NCBI RefSeq assembly: GCF_013337765.1
Contig: NZ_VBSB01000014.1
Span: 62,001 to 126,000, forward strand
Length of the DNA: 64,000 bases
Reading direction: 5' to 3'
From: Mycolicibacterium sphagni
GTDB taxonomy: Bacteria > Actinomycetota > Actinomycetes > Mycobacteriales > Mycobacteriaceae
The notes beneath the pieces are model-generated. The model saw only the letters and a list, made by a program, of their open reading frames with translations, made no database searches and was not told the DNA's origin. The position numbers and the translations under genes are program-made. Shown here piece after piece: positions 1 through 8,773 of the stretch; position 1 is the first letter of the stretch; each line of letters starts with the position of its first letter.

Positions 1-2
1 GC

Positions 3-926
3 TGGGCCTGGACCCATGGCAACGCCGCCTCCACCCACATCGTCAAACCGGGCATCACCCGCTTTCACGCCCAGGCCCTCAATGAGCATCTGTGCCAAAA
101 AGCGTTCGGGCTCATCGGCATACACGCCGCCCGCACCGACTATCACGAATTCGACGGCGCCCCAGCCATCGTCGTGCAGCGCTACGACCGCATCACCAAC
201 CCAGACGGCACCGTGGTGCGCATCCACCAGGAGGACATGTGCCAGGCCCTCGGGGTGTGGCCGCACAAGAAGTACGCCGCTGACGGCGGACCGTCCGCGG
301 TGGCCATCGCCCATCTCCTCGGCCGCCGCGCCACCCAAGAGGACGTCGACCGCTTCACTGATGCGGTGGTAGGTCAGTATCTCGCTGGCGCTCCCGACGC
401 CCACGCGAAGAACTACAGCGTGATCCTGGCCGGTGACCGGGTGGCGCTGGCCCCGGTGTACGACGTGGCCAGCGTGCTGCCCTACAACCCCGACCCCAAC
501 TCCGGGCTGGCACGCGTCGCCATGCCGATTGCCGGACATAGCCGCTTCGGTGACGTCGATCTCCACCACATCGAGAAGTTCGCCGGCGCCGCCGGCACCG
601 ACCCCGATCGCCTCGTCGAACGGACCCGCCAGATGGCCGCCGAACTGCCCGACGCCATCACCACCGCCGCCGCCGACCTCCCCGCCGACGCCCTCGGCCC
701 GCTGGCCGACCAGCTACGCGACGGCATCGCCGAGCACTGCACCACTCTGGACCGGCCGCCCACCAGCAGCCGCCGCCGACGTGCCCCCGAACCCGAACTA
801 GAGCCGGAGCTCGCGCGCGACCCCGAGCCGGTCGATGACACCATCCCGGTGGTCGGACACTCCCGCGGCGGCCACCCCATCTCCCAGCATCGCCGCCACC
901 GGCCCAGCCAGTCGCTGAGCAGTTGA
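3..926 (+). CDS. hipA: HipA-like serine/threonine kinase toxin, N-terminus outside the window
   Basis: The reading frame is open from the left edge, so at least the first third of a normal ~400-aa HipA is missing. The 307 residues present fit the HipA C-terminal kinase fold: STHIVKP near the start, an ATP-binding IVVQRYDR strand, the HQEDMCQALG segment, the catalytic-loop motif DAHAKNYS and the metal-binding APVYDVAS segment. HipA kinases phosphorylate a tRNA synthetase and cause growth arrest; HipB neutralises them and would lie upstream, out of view. The last ~80 residues are low-complexity Pro/Arg/Glu and lie beyond the usual domain. A HigBA-like pair follows on the same strand. Confidence 0.85.
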   Translation, partial: WAWTHGNAASTHIVKPGITRFHAQALNEHLCQKAFGLIGIHAARTDYHEFDGAPAIVVQRYDRITNPDGTVVRIHQEDMCQALGVWPHKKYAADGGPSAVAIAHLLGRRATQEDVDRFTDAVVGQYLAGAPDAHAKNYSVILAGDRVALAPVYDVASVLPYNPDPNSGLARVAMPIAGHSRFGDVDLHHIEKFAGAAGTDPDRLVERTRQMAAELPDAITTAAADLPADALGPLADQLRDGIAEHCTTLDRPPTSSRRRRAPEPELEPELARDPEPVDDTIPVVGHSRGGHPISQHRRHRPSQSLSS

Positions 927-1068
927 CGGGCAAGAAAAGGGACTCAACTGCTCACCAACCACACAATTCCTGACACCCTCCCCCGCATTGATCGAGTTCC
1001 ATTGAGCGCATATACAATTCGCGCACCTATACGCCAAAGTTGTCAGACCCCGTAAATACACTTATCGC

Positions 1069-1386
1069 ATGAAGTCAGTGGGGTTTGTCGGACGGTCCCG
1101 AGACGACCTTAAATCGTTTCCCAAGCCCATTATGCAGCTGGCCGGATACCAGTTGTTTCTTATGCAGATGGGTGAAACCCCTACTGGATCAAAGCCGATG
1201 CCCCGGGTGGGGAAGGGCTGCGTCGAGCTTGTCCTCAACGGCGACGGTGTGTGGTTCCGAATTCTTGTTGCCCCGACCGTAGATTCCGACACGATCTGGG
1301 TTCTGCATTGCTTTCAGAAGAAGACGAACACGACACCCGCCAACGACATTCGTCTGGGCCAGGCCCGGTTCCGCCAGATAGGCTGA
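1069..1386 (+). CDS. HigB/RelE-superfamily toxin (phage Gp49-like family)
   Basis: 105 aa. The line-up VGRSRDDLKSFP, GYQLFLMQMG, KPMPRVGKG, a central WFRI strand and the C-terminal LHCFQKKT followed by TP and DI is the signature of the Gp49-like HigB toxin family, ribosome-dependent mRNA endonucleases. The Lys/Arg-rich basic patch is retained. The stop codon overlaps the start of the next gene (TGATG), the usual toxin-first HigBA arrangement. No clear Shine-Dalgarno sequence (SD) precedes the ATG, so a leaderless transcript is possible. Confidence 0.85.
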   Translation: MKSVGFVGRSRDDLKSFPKPIMQLAGYQLFLMQMGETPTGSKPMPRVGKGCVELVLNGDGVWFRILVAPTVDSDTIWVLHCFQKKTNTTPANDIRLGQARFRQIG

Positions 1387-1646
1387 TGACCATGGTGACT
1401 TACGAGCGCGTCTGGGACGCGCTGACCACCACCCTCGCGGAGGCAGACGAGCTGCACGCCCGCTCTCAGCTGCTCCATGCGTTGACCAGCCTCGTGCACA
1501 CCCGCGGCTGGAGCGTGGAGGAAGCCGCCCGGCACCTGCACCTCACGGCCGTACGCACCGAGCTCCTCATCGCCGGCGACATCAATGCGTTCAGCCTCGA
1601 CGAATTACGCGCCCTCGACGACCTGACCCGCACACCGGGCGGTTGA
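1386..1646 (+). CDS. HigA-like antitoxin, XRE-type HTH
   Basis: 86 aa. After a helical N-terminus, a single HTH is visible around residues 39-70 (WSVEEAARHLHL, then LIAGDINAFSLDELRAL), as in short XRE-type antitoxins paired with Gp49-like toxins. It would bind and neutralise the upstream toxin and repress the shared promoter. The start overlaps the toxin stop, so translation is coupled. A second ATG two codons downstream (1392) is an equally possible start. Confidence 0.8.
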   Translation: MTMVTYERVWDALTTTLAEADELHARSQLLHALTSLVHTRGWSVEEAARHLHLTAVRTELLIAGDINAFSLDELRALDDLTRTPGG

Positions 1647-1687
1647 CGCCCGCCCGTCGACGCAACCAGCGTGGGCGACCACCACGA

Positions 1688-2509
1688 CTACTCCTCGCCC
1701 GCCTCTGCGGTTGTGTCGCCGCGGCGAAAGGTCTCCGCCAACGGGACGGAGATGTCAGTGCTCACCAGTTTGGCGTGGCCAGCAGGATCCTCGATGTTGG
1801 AGTATCGCCGCCAGGTCCCCAGCCCGGGCTGCTTGCCGGTGAGATGGATGCGGCCCGTCAGATGAGACTCCAACCCGTGCGGTGCCCACAGCTGAACGTG
1901 CGTGGTCGGCGTCTGCCACGTCACCACCAGATGCACATCCAGGGCACGCCCCATCCGCAGCGCCGCGGTGGCCGTAGCGGGCGGGCGAACCTCGCCACTG
2001 GATCCCAGCCAGTGCGGGTCGTCGACCATCACCACGACCGCCGGCAGCGGATCTTCCCCCTCGCCACTGGTGCGCATCCAGCCGCGCTCCTTCAGCTGCG
2101 CCTGTCGGCCGGCGAGCACCTCCTGGAGGTAACCCCCGAGGTCTGCGGGTATGACGGCGGTGTGGGCCAGACTGTCGAACAGCGGGGCCGGCGCGTCGGT
2201 GCTGAGCACGATCTCCACGCCACGCGGGGGCGGGGCTTGCAGCATCGATTCCGCCATTACCGCGAGCAGATTCGTCTTCCCCGAACCTGTTCTTCCCGAG
2301 ATTCCGCAGTGCGGACCCAATCCGCCTAAACTGGCTTCCTCGAAGTTGAATCGCACGAATTTGCCGTTTTCTTCGGCGCTAATTACTGCGGTCAACGGGT
2401 GGAAATCATTCAACCGGGAAACAATCCGCAATGCTTCGGGATACGGGATACCCGGATGCTGCTGCTGATACAGTTTCGCGGCTTTCTTCCTTGCTTCATT
2501 GGACGCCAT
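1688..2509 (-). CDS. Solitary FtsK/EccC-like P-loop ATPase
   Basis: 273 aa. The start at 2509 is preceded by GAAGGGA at good spacing; an upstream in-frame extension looks non-coding. The N-terminus (ARKKAAKLYQQ, then PGIPYPEALRIV) is a short helical module. It is followed by one ATPase domain with Walker A GRTGSGKTN near residues 78-86 and Walker B VVVMVDDP, both intact. The sequence resembles one ATPase module of EccC rather than a full FtsK: no membrane segment, no gamma domain. It may work in substrate recognition for the ESX system or in plasmid transfer (inference). Confidence 0.75.
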   Translation of the reverse strand: MASNEARKKAAKLYQQQHPGIPYPEALRIVSRLNDFHPLTAVISAEENGKFVRFNFEEASLGGLGPHCGISGRTGSGKTNLLAVMAESMLQAPPPRGVEIVLSTDAPAPLFDSLAHTAVIPADLGGYLQEVLAGRQAQLKERGWMRTSGEGEDPLPAVVVMVDDPHWLGSSGEVRPPATATAALRMGRALDVHLVVTWQTPTTHVQLWAPHGLESHLTGRIHLTGKQPGLGTWRRYSNIEDPAGHAKLVSTDISVPLAETFRRGDTTAEAGEE

Positions 2510-2770
2510 TATTCGATGATTCCCTTCAAAGTTACGCCGCGACCGCCCACATCGATCGCGTCGTTTAATTTCTTTGTCGGGTATCCGCGCGTGACCCGGG
2601 GGGTCTGGTCTCGACTGGACTGCCCGATGTGGGCGGGTGCAGTCACGTTCCGAGGAGTCCGCCTTCGCGCGTGGCGCTGTCGAAAGTGTAGACACGGCGC
2701 ACACACGGTTTCCAGCTATCTCCGACCGGATCGTTGGCGCAACCCCGCCCATGGCTGCGATCATGGACTC

Positions 2771-3139
2771 ATGCCCGCTGCCGATACTTCAGGTGCGTCC
2801 GGCCGGCCGCTCTATGCCGAGCCGCTGCAAGCTCATACGTTGATCGCCCAGGGCGCCCAGGTGGGCACCAAGGCCGGCGCCAACGCGGTGTCCTCACTGC
2901 CCGGCACGGCTGCTGGCTCGATCCCGTCCAGCCCGTTCGATGCCGCCGTCCAGACCGCCCAGATCTCGCTACCCCAGGAAGACGCCGCCGCGGTCACCGC
3001 GGCCGCCGCCAGTTCGACCACCCACGCCGGCGGATCCGAAGCCTCAGTCACCAGCGTGACCACCACCGATACGCAATCCGCCGGCGACATCGCCAAAGTG
3101 GAAAGCCAGATTGCGCAGAGCACGGTCTACACGATCTGA
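2771..3139 (+). CDS. Hypothetical Ala/Ser/Thr-rich small protein
   Basis: 122 aa, unrecognised. The composition is Ala/Ser/Thr/Gln-rich with a few hydrophobic helices and no Cys or Trp; there is no signal peptide or membrane segment. It is divergent from the upstream ATPase gene, with the starts 261 bp apart. No strong SD precedes ATG 2771. Its place between two EccC-like ATPase genes makes an exported or adaptor role conceivable, but no WXG or YxxxD/E motif is present, so this is only contextual. Confidence 0.5.
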   Translation: MPAADTSGASGRPLYAEPLQAHTLIAQGAQVGTKAGANAVSSLPGTAAGSIPSSPFDAAVQTAQISLPQEDAAAVTAAAASSTTHAGGSEASVTSVTTTDTQSAGDIAKVESQIAQSTVYTI

Positions 3140-3196
3140 TCCGCCGGGCGCAGCGCCGCGGCCGCCCTTCGGGGGTCATCCCATCTGGTGGGGGTG

Positions 3197-3805
3197 TTAC
3201 GCGCCCGCGCTCTCACGCCAGAACGCAATGACCGCTGAGGGATCCGGATCGTTAAGGCAGTAGTACGTGAATTCGTCGCTTTCTGGACGCTCCGCCACGA
3301 TCGGCCACCGGGTCGGCGGCTGGTAGTCGCTGAGGATCCGTCGCCACCACGGCGGCACATGGAGATGCCGGGTGCTGGCATCGCGATCGATGTCGGCGGG
3401 GTCTGGCAGTCCCTGCCGCCGAAGCAGAGCACGGAAGTCACTGCGGTGCAGCGCCGCCTCCTCGAACTTGTCATCGTAGGCCGCTGCAGCTGCCTTGACC
3501 GCACGGCTCGCCTCCTCGCTACGCTGCCAGGAGACCTCGATATAACAAGCGCGCGTGCGGATTTCAGCTTGATCGACCACGATGAAGAAGTGGTCCTTCA
3601 ATCTTGGCCATCGGCGCTCAGCACGCATGGTGGCGTCGTCGAGCTTGTTCAGCAGTTCACGGAGCAGCTGGTACTCCTCGAGCACGTCGAGGACCTCGAG
3701 GTAGCGGTGTGAGAGCGGCTTCATGCCCGCCACCATATCCACGACCGACGACATCCCCCAGCCATGAATCACAGCCAACGGAGCGTGCGCCGCTGTCGAC
3801 GCCAT
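3197..3805 (-). CDS. Hypothetical protein
   Basis: Up to 202 aa, unrecognised. It is a soluble, mixed alpha/beta-looking protein with a helical middle (around YLEVLDVLEEYQLLRELLNK) and an aromatic C-terminal third (PPWWRRILSDYQPP). Alternative starts at 3754 and 3724 are possible, and none has a convincing SD; the segment after 3724 has the most protein-like composition. It is convergent with the gene at 2771. Confidence 0.6.
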   Translation of the reverse strand: MASTAAHAPLAVIHGWGMSSVVDMVAGMKPLSHRYLEVLDVLEEYQLLRELLNKLDDATMRAERRWPRLKDHFFIVVDQAEIRTRACYIEVSWQRSEEASRAVKAAAAAYDDKFEEAALHRSDFRALLRRQGLPDPADIDRDASTRHLHVPPWWRRILSDYQPPTRWPIVAERPESDEFTYYCLNDPDPSAVIAFWRESAGA

Positions 3806-3877
3806 GCCGCGGGTGAGCGGTGCATCACCGCCCGAATCGGCTTGTTTTGCCGGTAGCCGTCGGTAGCGTCACGGATC

Positions 3878-4762
3878 ATGGTGTTCAAAATCCCCGGATT
3901 CGGCCGACTCACCCGCCACGTCCGCGGCGACACCGCTCAAAGCACGATCGATGAGCGTGGTGGCCCCATCGACCCCAGCCCCGCGCTGCGGATCCCGATC
4001 GGGTACACCGACGACGACACCCGCACACCGATTGACATCGATCTCACAGAGCCGGGAACTCACGGGTTGCTGGTAGGCACAGACGGCTCGGGCAGAACAC
4101 ATCTGCTACGCACCATCGTCACTGCCGCCACCGATATCTACACTGCCGCCGAACTCATCGTCGTGGCTGTCGACTTGTCCCGCCACGACGACTTCGCCGG
4201 CCTGACCGATCACACCAGCACCCTGGAGCCGAGCCGCGCACTCACCGTCATCACCACCGATCCCTCACACGACCTGACCCACCTGTTCCTGCGGGCGGTC
4301 CGCTTCGAGGTCGGCGGGCGGTCTCAACAACTTCGAGACGCGGCCCGCCAGCTGAGCCGAGAGATCCCAGATTTCGCTACCTACAACGCGATACGTGCTT
4401 CAGGACAAGCGCTCCCCGCGCTCCCCGCGCTTCTGGTCGTCGTCGCCGAGTTCCAGCGTGGCGACACCGGCGAGTCAACCATCATCGCTGAACTCGACCA
4501 CGCACTGGCAATCGGCCGCTCCCTGGGGATCGACTTCCTGTTCGCGACATCGACTCTGTCCGGCCGGGCCGCCACCGCACTGACATCTCGCCTGGGTTAT
4601 CGCATCGCGCTGCGCACCAACACCATCCAGGAGTCACGAACCGTCATCGGCGCCGCCGACGCCTCCGAGATCCCGGACTGGCAACCAGGTGTCGGGTTTC
4701 TCCGCGTCGGCGACGGACCGCCAGTCAGATTCCGCACTCCCACACCGGAGGCCACGCAATGA
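3878..4762 (+). CDS. EccC-like ATPase-fold protein with degenerate Walker motifs
   Basis: 294 aa. It aligns by eye with a single EccC ATPase module: PIGYTDDD, GTHGLLVGTDGSGRTHLLR, LPALPALLVVV, RSLGIDFLFAT, LGYRIALRTNTIQESR, GFLRVGDGPP. The P-loop is GTDGSGRTH (Lys replaced by Arg) and the Walker B acid is lost (VVVAEF instead of VVVDEF), so ATP hydrolysis is unlikely. In EccC the distal modules are also degenerate and bind substrate signals, so a receptor or decoy role is plausible (inference). It overlaps the next gene by ATGA, which predicts coupled translation. Confidence 0.8.
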   Translation: MVFKIPGFGRLTRHVRGDTAQSTIDERGGPIDPSPALRIPIGYTDDDTRTPIDIDLTEPGTHGLLVGTDGSGRTHLLRTIVTAATDIYTAAELIVVAVDLSRHDDFAGLTDHTSTLEPSRALTVITTDPSHDLTHLFLRAVRFEVGGRSQQLRDAARQLSREIPDFATYNAIRASGQALPALPALLVVVAEFQRGDTGESTIIAELDHALAIGRSLGIDFLFATSTLSGRAATALTSRLGYRIALRTNTIQESRTVIGAADASEIPDWQPGVGFLRVGDGPPVRFRTPTPEATQ

Positions 4763-6360
4763 TCGACCTACACCGCACCCGGACAGATACGTCGATGACC
4801 CACTGGTCGACCTACAGCCGGTGGCATGAGCCCCGCATCAACGCCGACGCGCTGGCCGCCTACCTCGACACCACCACCGACTGGATCGAGCACTGCTTAG
4901 CCGAGGGCAAGCCCTACGTCCCGGCGCCAGCCGACCGCCAGTTCAGCCACCCCCGTTGGACCGAACACCAGGTCTTCACCACCATCCTCAGCCGCTACTC
5001 CCACCTGGCGGATCGGGTACCGCGCCTGTTTCCCACCACGACCGATGCCCGCCCAGCGCAGTTCCGCACCGCCGAGCCCGTCGACCTCGGTGACGGTAGC
5101 TTCGGTGCCCGCGGCACCTTCGTGGTGCACTACTGGGAACCCGCTGACGGCCGCGGTGTCGTGGCCATCGCCTACCCCACCGACTACGCCGACGCCGTCC
5201 GCGTTGACGAGGCGGCCACCGCACTACTCGACCGCATCGACGCCAGCGCCGTGGCCGTGGTGTGCGGCATGCAGGAACGGCTGCCCTTCGAGATCGGCCA
5301 GTACCAGCCCGTTATCGGGGTTGCCGACCGTTCCACCACCGTGCTGTCCAACGGCCGCTGGGGCTGGTTCAACCTCCCCGCACTACTCAACGTCGACATC
5401 CCCTGGTGGCCACTGGGACTGACCGACTACGACGCCATGCTCACCTGGCGCCCCGGCGACTCCATCCGCCGGTTGCAAGCCACCGATCGCGGCGCCAGCG
5501 CCGCCTGGCTGACCCACGCCGCACACGCCGCCGAGGACGACACCAAGCAGGCCCTGGCCACCATTGCCTCCTGGATCGACTACTCCATCTGCAACGCCAG
5601 CCGACTCACCCCTGACGGCCGCGACGACATGACCGAACGACCCGGCCTCATCCGCGCCGCGATCGCCGAAATCCCCCCTCACCACACCGAATACACTCCC
5701 GCCGAGGCGGCGTTGGCGCTGCATCACCTCGCCGAGGACCCCACCACCGCCTACTGGGCCGTGCGCACCGGACTGATGTACGACGCCTGGATGCCGTTGG
5801 CTGGCTTCCACGTCCTGGTCATCGACCGCGACCACCTCAGCCGACTCGGCCACGAATGGTGCAACCGCCTCCGCCCCGTACCCCACCGACAGAGCGAACT
5901 CGGATTTTCGCTACTCACCGGCATGATGAACGGCCGTGACGCTTCACCACAGCAGTGGTGGTCAGACCCACTCAACCCCGACATGTGGGCCATCAGCGAC
6001 GACAACGGCATCTTGTTCGCCACCATCGGTACCCGCGTGCCCGCCCGCGGCCACCTCTGCGAGGTCACCGTCGGGCACCCGCTCGACAAACGGCCCGGCG
6101 AGCAGCTGGTGTTCTTCCGCGACAGCCACGACAACACCTGGCCCATGCCAACAACCCGGATCGGCTACTACTGCAGCGGCAGCGACGACGACCATGCCGA
6201 CCGACTCGCCACCAGCCTCGTCACCCTCGCCGACAACGCCGCCGCCGACACCAGTCACTGCCACGACGACACCATCATCGACACCGATCTGCGCCACTAC
6301 ATCGCCACCACCCGACCGCCGTTCACCCTGACCCGCAACGACATCGAGAAACTGCGCTAA
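4759..6360 (+). CDS. Large hypothetical protein coupled to the EccC-like gene
   Basis: 533 aa, unrecognised. It is soluble, Trp/Asp/His-rich and without a signal peptide or obvious membrane helices. The start overlaps the previous stop (ATGA), so both should be made in fixed ratio and may form a complex. The middle (around residues 200-230, WGWFNLPALLNVDIPWWPLG) is hydrophobic and aromatic. The C-terminal third has a VTVGHPLDKRPGEQLVFFRD segment. I find no catalytic motif I can name. Confidence 0.7.
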   Translation: MIDLHRTRTDTSMTHWSTYSRWHEPRINADALAAYLDTTTDWIEHCLAEGKPYVPAPADRQFSHPRWTEHQVFTTILSRYSHLADRVPRLFPTTTDARPAQFRTAEPVDLGDGSFGARGTFVVHYWEPADGRGVVAIAYPTDYADAVRVDEAATALLDRIDASAVAVVCGMQERLPFEIGQYQPVIGVADRSTTVLSNGRWGWFNLPALLNVDIPWWPLGLTDYDAMLTWRPGDSIRRLQATDRGASAAWLTHAAHAAEDDTKQALATIASWIDYSICNASRLTPDGRDDMTERPGLIRAAIAEIPPHHTEYTPAEAALALHHLAEDPTTAYWAVRTGLMYDAWMPLAGFHVLVIDRDHLSRLGHEWCNRLRPVPHRQSELGFSLLTGMMNGRDASPQQWWSDPLNPDMWAISDDNGILFATIGTRVPARGHLCEVTVGHPLDKRPGEQLVFFRDSHDNTWPMPTTRIGYYCSGSDDDHADRLATSLVTLADNAAADTSHCHDDTIIDTDLRHYIATTRPPFTLTRNDIEKLR

Positions 6361-6414
6361 CCCTCGGCGGGGATCACCGGCGAGCCTTAACACCCACAAT
6401 GCGAGGCAGGAACG

Positions 6415-6681
6415 ATGACCACACACGGGCGACTCCCAGACAACACCGCGGATTGGACATGGAGTGACCTCAGCCGCTCGGTGTTCGCCTTCGCGCGCGC
6501 CCTCAGGGCCGCCGAACTCATGCCCGACGATGAGGACGAATACTGGGAGCAACCGTGGAAATGGAACCGCGAGCATCAGCTGTGGGTCGACGCCGGCGAA
6601 CCCGCAAGCCCCGACCACGGGGCGCCGGCCTCTCTAGCTTGGGAACGGTTCAGCCGAGCAGCGACCGCAGCCGCGAAATAG
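6415..6681 (+). CDS. Hypothetical small acidic protein
   Basis: 88 aa, unrecognised, with an AGG-containing SD just upstream. Four Trp residues in the first 60 positions and an acidic middle (MPDDEDEYWEQPWKW) suggest a compact soluble protein. It lies 54 bp after the 533-aa gene on the same strand and is probably cotranscribed with it. Confidence 0.55.
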   Translation: MTTHGRLPDNTADWTWSDLSRSVFAFARALRAAELMPDDEDEYWEQPWKWNREHQLWVDAGEPASPDHGAPASLAWERFSRAATAAAK

Positions 6682-6732
6682 ATCCCATACGCGCCTTTGA
6701 AGGCCCGAATCCAGCCGTCCCGCTACAGCGGA

Positions 6733-7143
6733 TCAGGCACCTGATGCCGGGTACGAGATCAGACTTGGTTGGCCGCCTCGTTCGTCGTACAGCGTGTATC
6801 CCAGGAACTCCCCGGGCTGCGCGTCCACGTAAGGCATGATCCAGTCCAAGAATTTCTCGAACTCGCGATTGTAGTTCTTCGCCGAGCAATGAATGATGAG
6901 CCGCCATTGATCGGGATTGCCTTCGTCGATCCAAAATTGGACTGGGACAGGGTTTGTCGGTGTGGCGAATTCACCCATCGCCAAGGCCGTGCGCCAGTTG
7001 GCCGCGCGGAAGAACTCATGCTCGGGAAGCCCGTTCGGGATACGGGGCTCGCCTTGTGAGTACCCGGCGAGTGCATCGACAACCGCCGGGGCTGCGTCCT
7101 CCCGCAGTTCCGCGCGGAAGAACATCTCAGTGTAGTTGCCCAT
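6733..7143 (-). CDS. Hypothetical protein
   Basis: 136 aa, unrecognised, with a protein-like alpha/beta composition (FFRAELREDAAPAVVDALAG at the start, QWRLIIHCSAKNYN in the middle). GAAGGG and AGGGGGC lie before ATG 7143. The frame stays open and protein-like for about 25 codons upstream (AAIEPGDDKWLNESVIGW) but without a start codon, so the true gene may have been longer or fused to the broken gene upstream. Confidence 0.65.
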   Translation of the reverse strand: MGNYTEMFFRAELREDAAPAVVDALAGYSQGEPRIPNGLPEHEFFRAANWRTALAMGEFATPTNPVPVQFWIDEGNPDQWRLIIHCSAKNYNREFEKFLDWIMPYVDAQPGEFLGYTLYDERGGQPSLISYPASGA

Positions 7144-7184
7144 GCCCCCTGGATACCCTTCATATGTCGTTACTTGCCAACCAA

Positions 7185-7511
7185 TTACGGACTCGTTGAG
7201 CCACTTGTCGTCGCCGGGCTCGATCGCTGCGATACAACGGCCCAGCGTGACGCAATCACCGTCGACGGGATGAGTCCGAGCTGTTCAAGAGCGCCGAGAG
7301 CCGCCAAGATCGCATCTCCGAGTTCGGCTTCCAGGTCAGCGTCAGTTGCTCGCCCCTGGGGTGCGCTTGATCAGCGCACCCATCACCTCGCCGCATTCTT
7401 CGGCGACCTTCCCGACCCTGACCCAGTCAGCCCGCCGAGTCGGTCGAGGTGCGCCCATACATCTCGAGCAAGTGCGTCGACATCTATGTCGGCCGCCCTG
7501 TCAACGCTCAT
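7185..7511 (-). pseudogene. MazG-like nucleotide pyrophosphohydrolase relic with two frameshifts
   Basis: Reading the minus strand across three frames rebuilds one MazG-like chain. It starts at ATG 7511 (DALARDVWAHLDRLGGL), shifts near 7440 into WVRVGKVAEECGEVMGALIK, and shifts again near 7345 into DADLEAELGDAILAALGALE before stopping at 7185. The EExxE and ExxD metal-binding motifs of MazG are both present but sit in different frames, so no intact protein can be made unless these are sequencing errors. The first piece (42 codons) overlaps the stop of the upstream gene (ATGA). Confidence 0.6.
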
Positions 7512-7831
7512 CCCGCGCGCCCTTCTCGTACCGCGAGTGTGGACGCCATGCCTTGGATGAGGGTGAACGCGCGGGCCTGGGTGGCCTCGTCCCAGGTGCT
7601 GCCGCTGCCGCGGTCGTAGAGGACGTGCGCAGCATTGCGGGAGCCGCCATACACCGTGAGGCTTTCGCCGCCCCACCGTTGTCCGGGTTTACGGATCGTC
7701 CAGCATTCGGCAACGGCGTCGGTGCCGAACACATCGAGGCCGTGCCGATGTGCGGATTCGAGCAACCGGCGCGCCCGGGAGCTATGGACTTGGGCTACCT
7801 CGGCGGCGCCGAGTGGTCGATCTTCGGCCAT
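7508..7831 (-). CDS. Hypothetical protein
   Basis: 107 aa, unrecognised. ATG 7831 overlaps the TGA of the upstream gene (TGATG). The N-terminal helix (GAAEVAQVHSSRARRLLESA) is followed by a beta-rich region (ESLTVYGGSRNAAHVLYDRG). It lies in the middle of a minus-strand string of coupled small genes (8100 to 7185). Confidence 0.55.
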   Translation of the reverse strand: MAEDRPLGAAEVAQVHSSRARRLLESAHRHGLDVFGTDAVAECWTIRKPGQRWGGESLTVYGGSRNAAHVLYDRGSGSTWDEATQARAFTLIQGMASTLAVREGRAG

Positions 7832-8100
7832 CAGTGGATCGCGACCGGGCCGGGGTTGAGAGCAGGGCGCACCACGGTGAGGAACTCGGGATCCTCCCAC
7901 CACTCGTACTGCCCATCGGCGACGTCCCAGCGCACCGGCACCAAACCGCTGTCGGCATATCGGAGTCCATCACCGGCGTCCCACAGATCGAGCTCCACGG
8001 CACGGCGCAGCCCATGCTCGCTCGCGCTCGTGGCCAGAACCTCACCGATGACGCTCGGGTCGCTGTTGACCACCCAGTCACCAACGTGAATCTCACACAT
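7831..8100 (-). CDS. Hypothetical protein, beta-rich
   Basis: 89 aa. The start at 8100 is chosen because GAAGGAG lies about 9 nt upstream; an in-frame ATG at 8130 lacks this. The sequence (IHVGDWVVNSDPSVIGEVLA, then RYADSGLVPVRWDVADGQYE) looks like a small beta-barrel of the kind found in DNA- or RNA-binding accessory proteins, but I cannot assign a family. The stop overlaps the next start. Confidence 0.6.
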   Translation of the reverse strand: MCEIHVGDWVVNSDPSVIGEVLATSASEHGLRRAVELDLWDAGDGLRYADSGLVPVRWDVADGQYEWWEDPEFLTVVRPALNPGPVAIH

Positions 8101-8149
8101 CTCTCGAATCTCCTTCACGTAGTTGCGCATACGTTCACCGGACAGTCGG

Positions 8150-8374
8150 TCAGTACGGCCGGTACTCGGCGACGTACGCCGCCTCTCGGTAGCCCGCCAT
8201 GCCGGATCGGGCGTCATGCTCGCGCGCCTGGCGCAGCATCTCGTCGGTGTGCTCGGCGTCGGATACGAAGCCAACGCAGCTGTCGCGGCGTACGTGCATG
8301 TACTGGCCCTCGTGGTCGGTGTCGCGACGGTTGCACCAGCCCTCGACTGGCCGGACACTTTGAGCTTGTGTCAT
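8150..8374 (-). CDS. Hypothetical small protein
   Basis: 74 aa, unrecognised. GAGGAAAGG precedes ATG 8374. It contains two Cys, a GYREAAYVAEYRPY C-terminus and a charged helix (EHTDEMLRQAREHDARS). It is part of the minus-strand small-gene run. Confidence 0.5.
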   Translation of the reverse strand: MTQAQSVRPVEGWCNRRDTDHEGQYMHVRRDSCVGFVSDAEHTDEMLRQAREHDARSGMAGYREAAYVAEYRPY

Positions 8375-8425
8375 AGTTCGGATCCTTTCCTCGATGTTCT
8401 TGTGGGCATCGGGCTTAGGTCAGGC

Positions 8426-8740
8426 TTAGGTCCACTCCCAGGTTGTGAGCGCCTGGGCCACCTTCATAGGCCAGCGGGTTGGTGATTCGTCGAGGGGATA
8501 GTCCTTCGCCCACACCGGGTCGTCATCGGGAGGGGACGCGCGAATAAAGCCCTCTCGATCGAGCAATAGATACACCGGTCGGACCTCGCCGTCATCGCAC
8601 CGGACCGCGAGGAAAGCGCGACCCTTGGCCACACTCGCGTCAATCGCGACCGCGTTCGGGTACTCCTGCTGCAATGCCGCTGTGATCGAGATGCGGGGCC
8701 GAGCATTGGTCTCAGTCCCAGGAATTGCATCCCAACTCAT
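8426..8740 (-). CDS. Hypothetical protein
   Basis: 104 aa, unrecognised. CGGAGG lies 5 nt before ATG 8740. The predicted fold is alpha/beta (AFLAVRCDDGEVRPVYLLLD). It could be a small immunity or regulatory protein by context, but no motif supports that. Confidence 0.55.
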   Translation of the reverse strand: MSWDAIPGTETNARPRISITAALQQEYPNAVAIDASVAKGRAFLAVRCDDGEVRPVYLLLDREGFIRASPPDDDPVWAKDYPLDESPTRWPMKVAQALTTWEWT

Positions 8741-8773
8741 CTTGGCCTCCGTGATCTCGATACTTTTCGCCGA

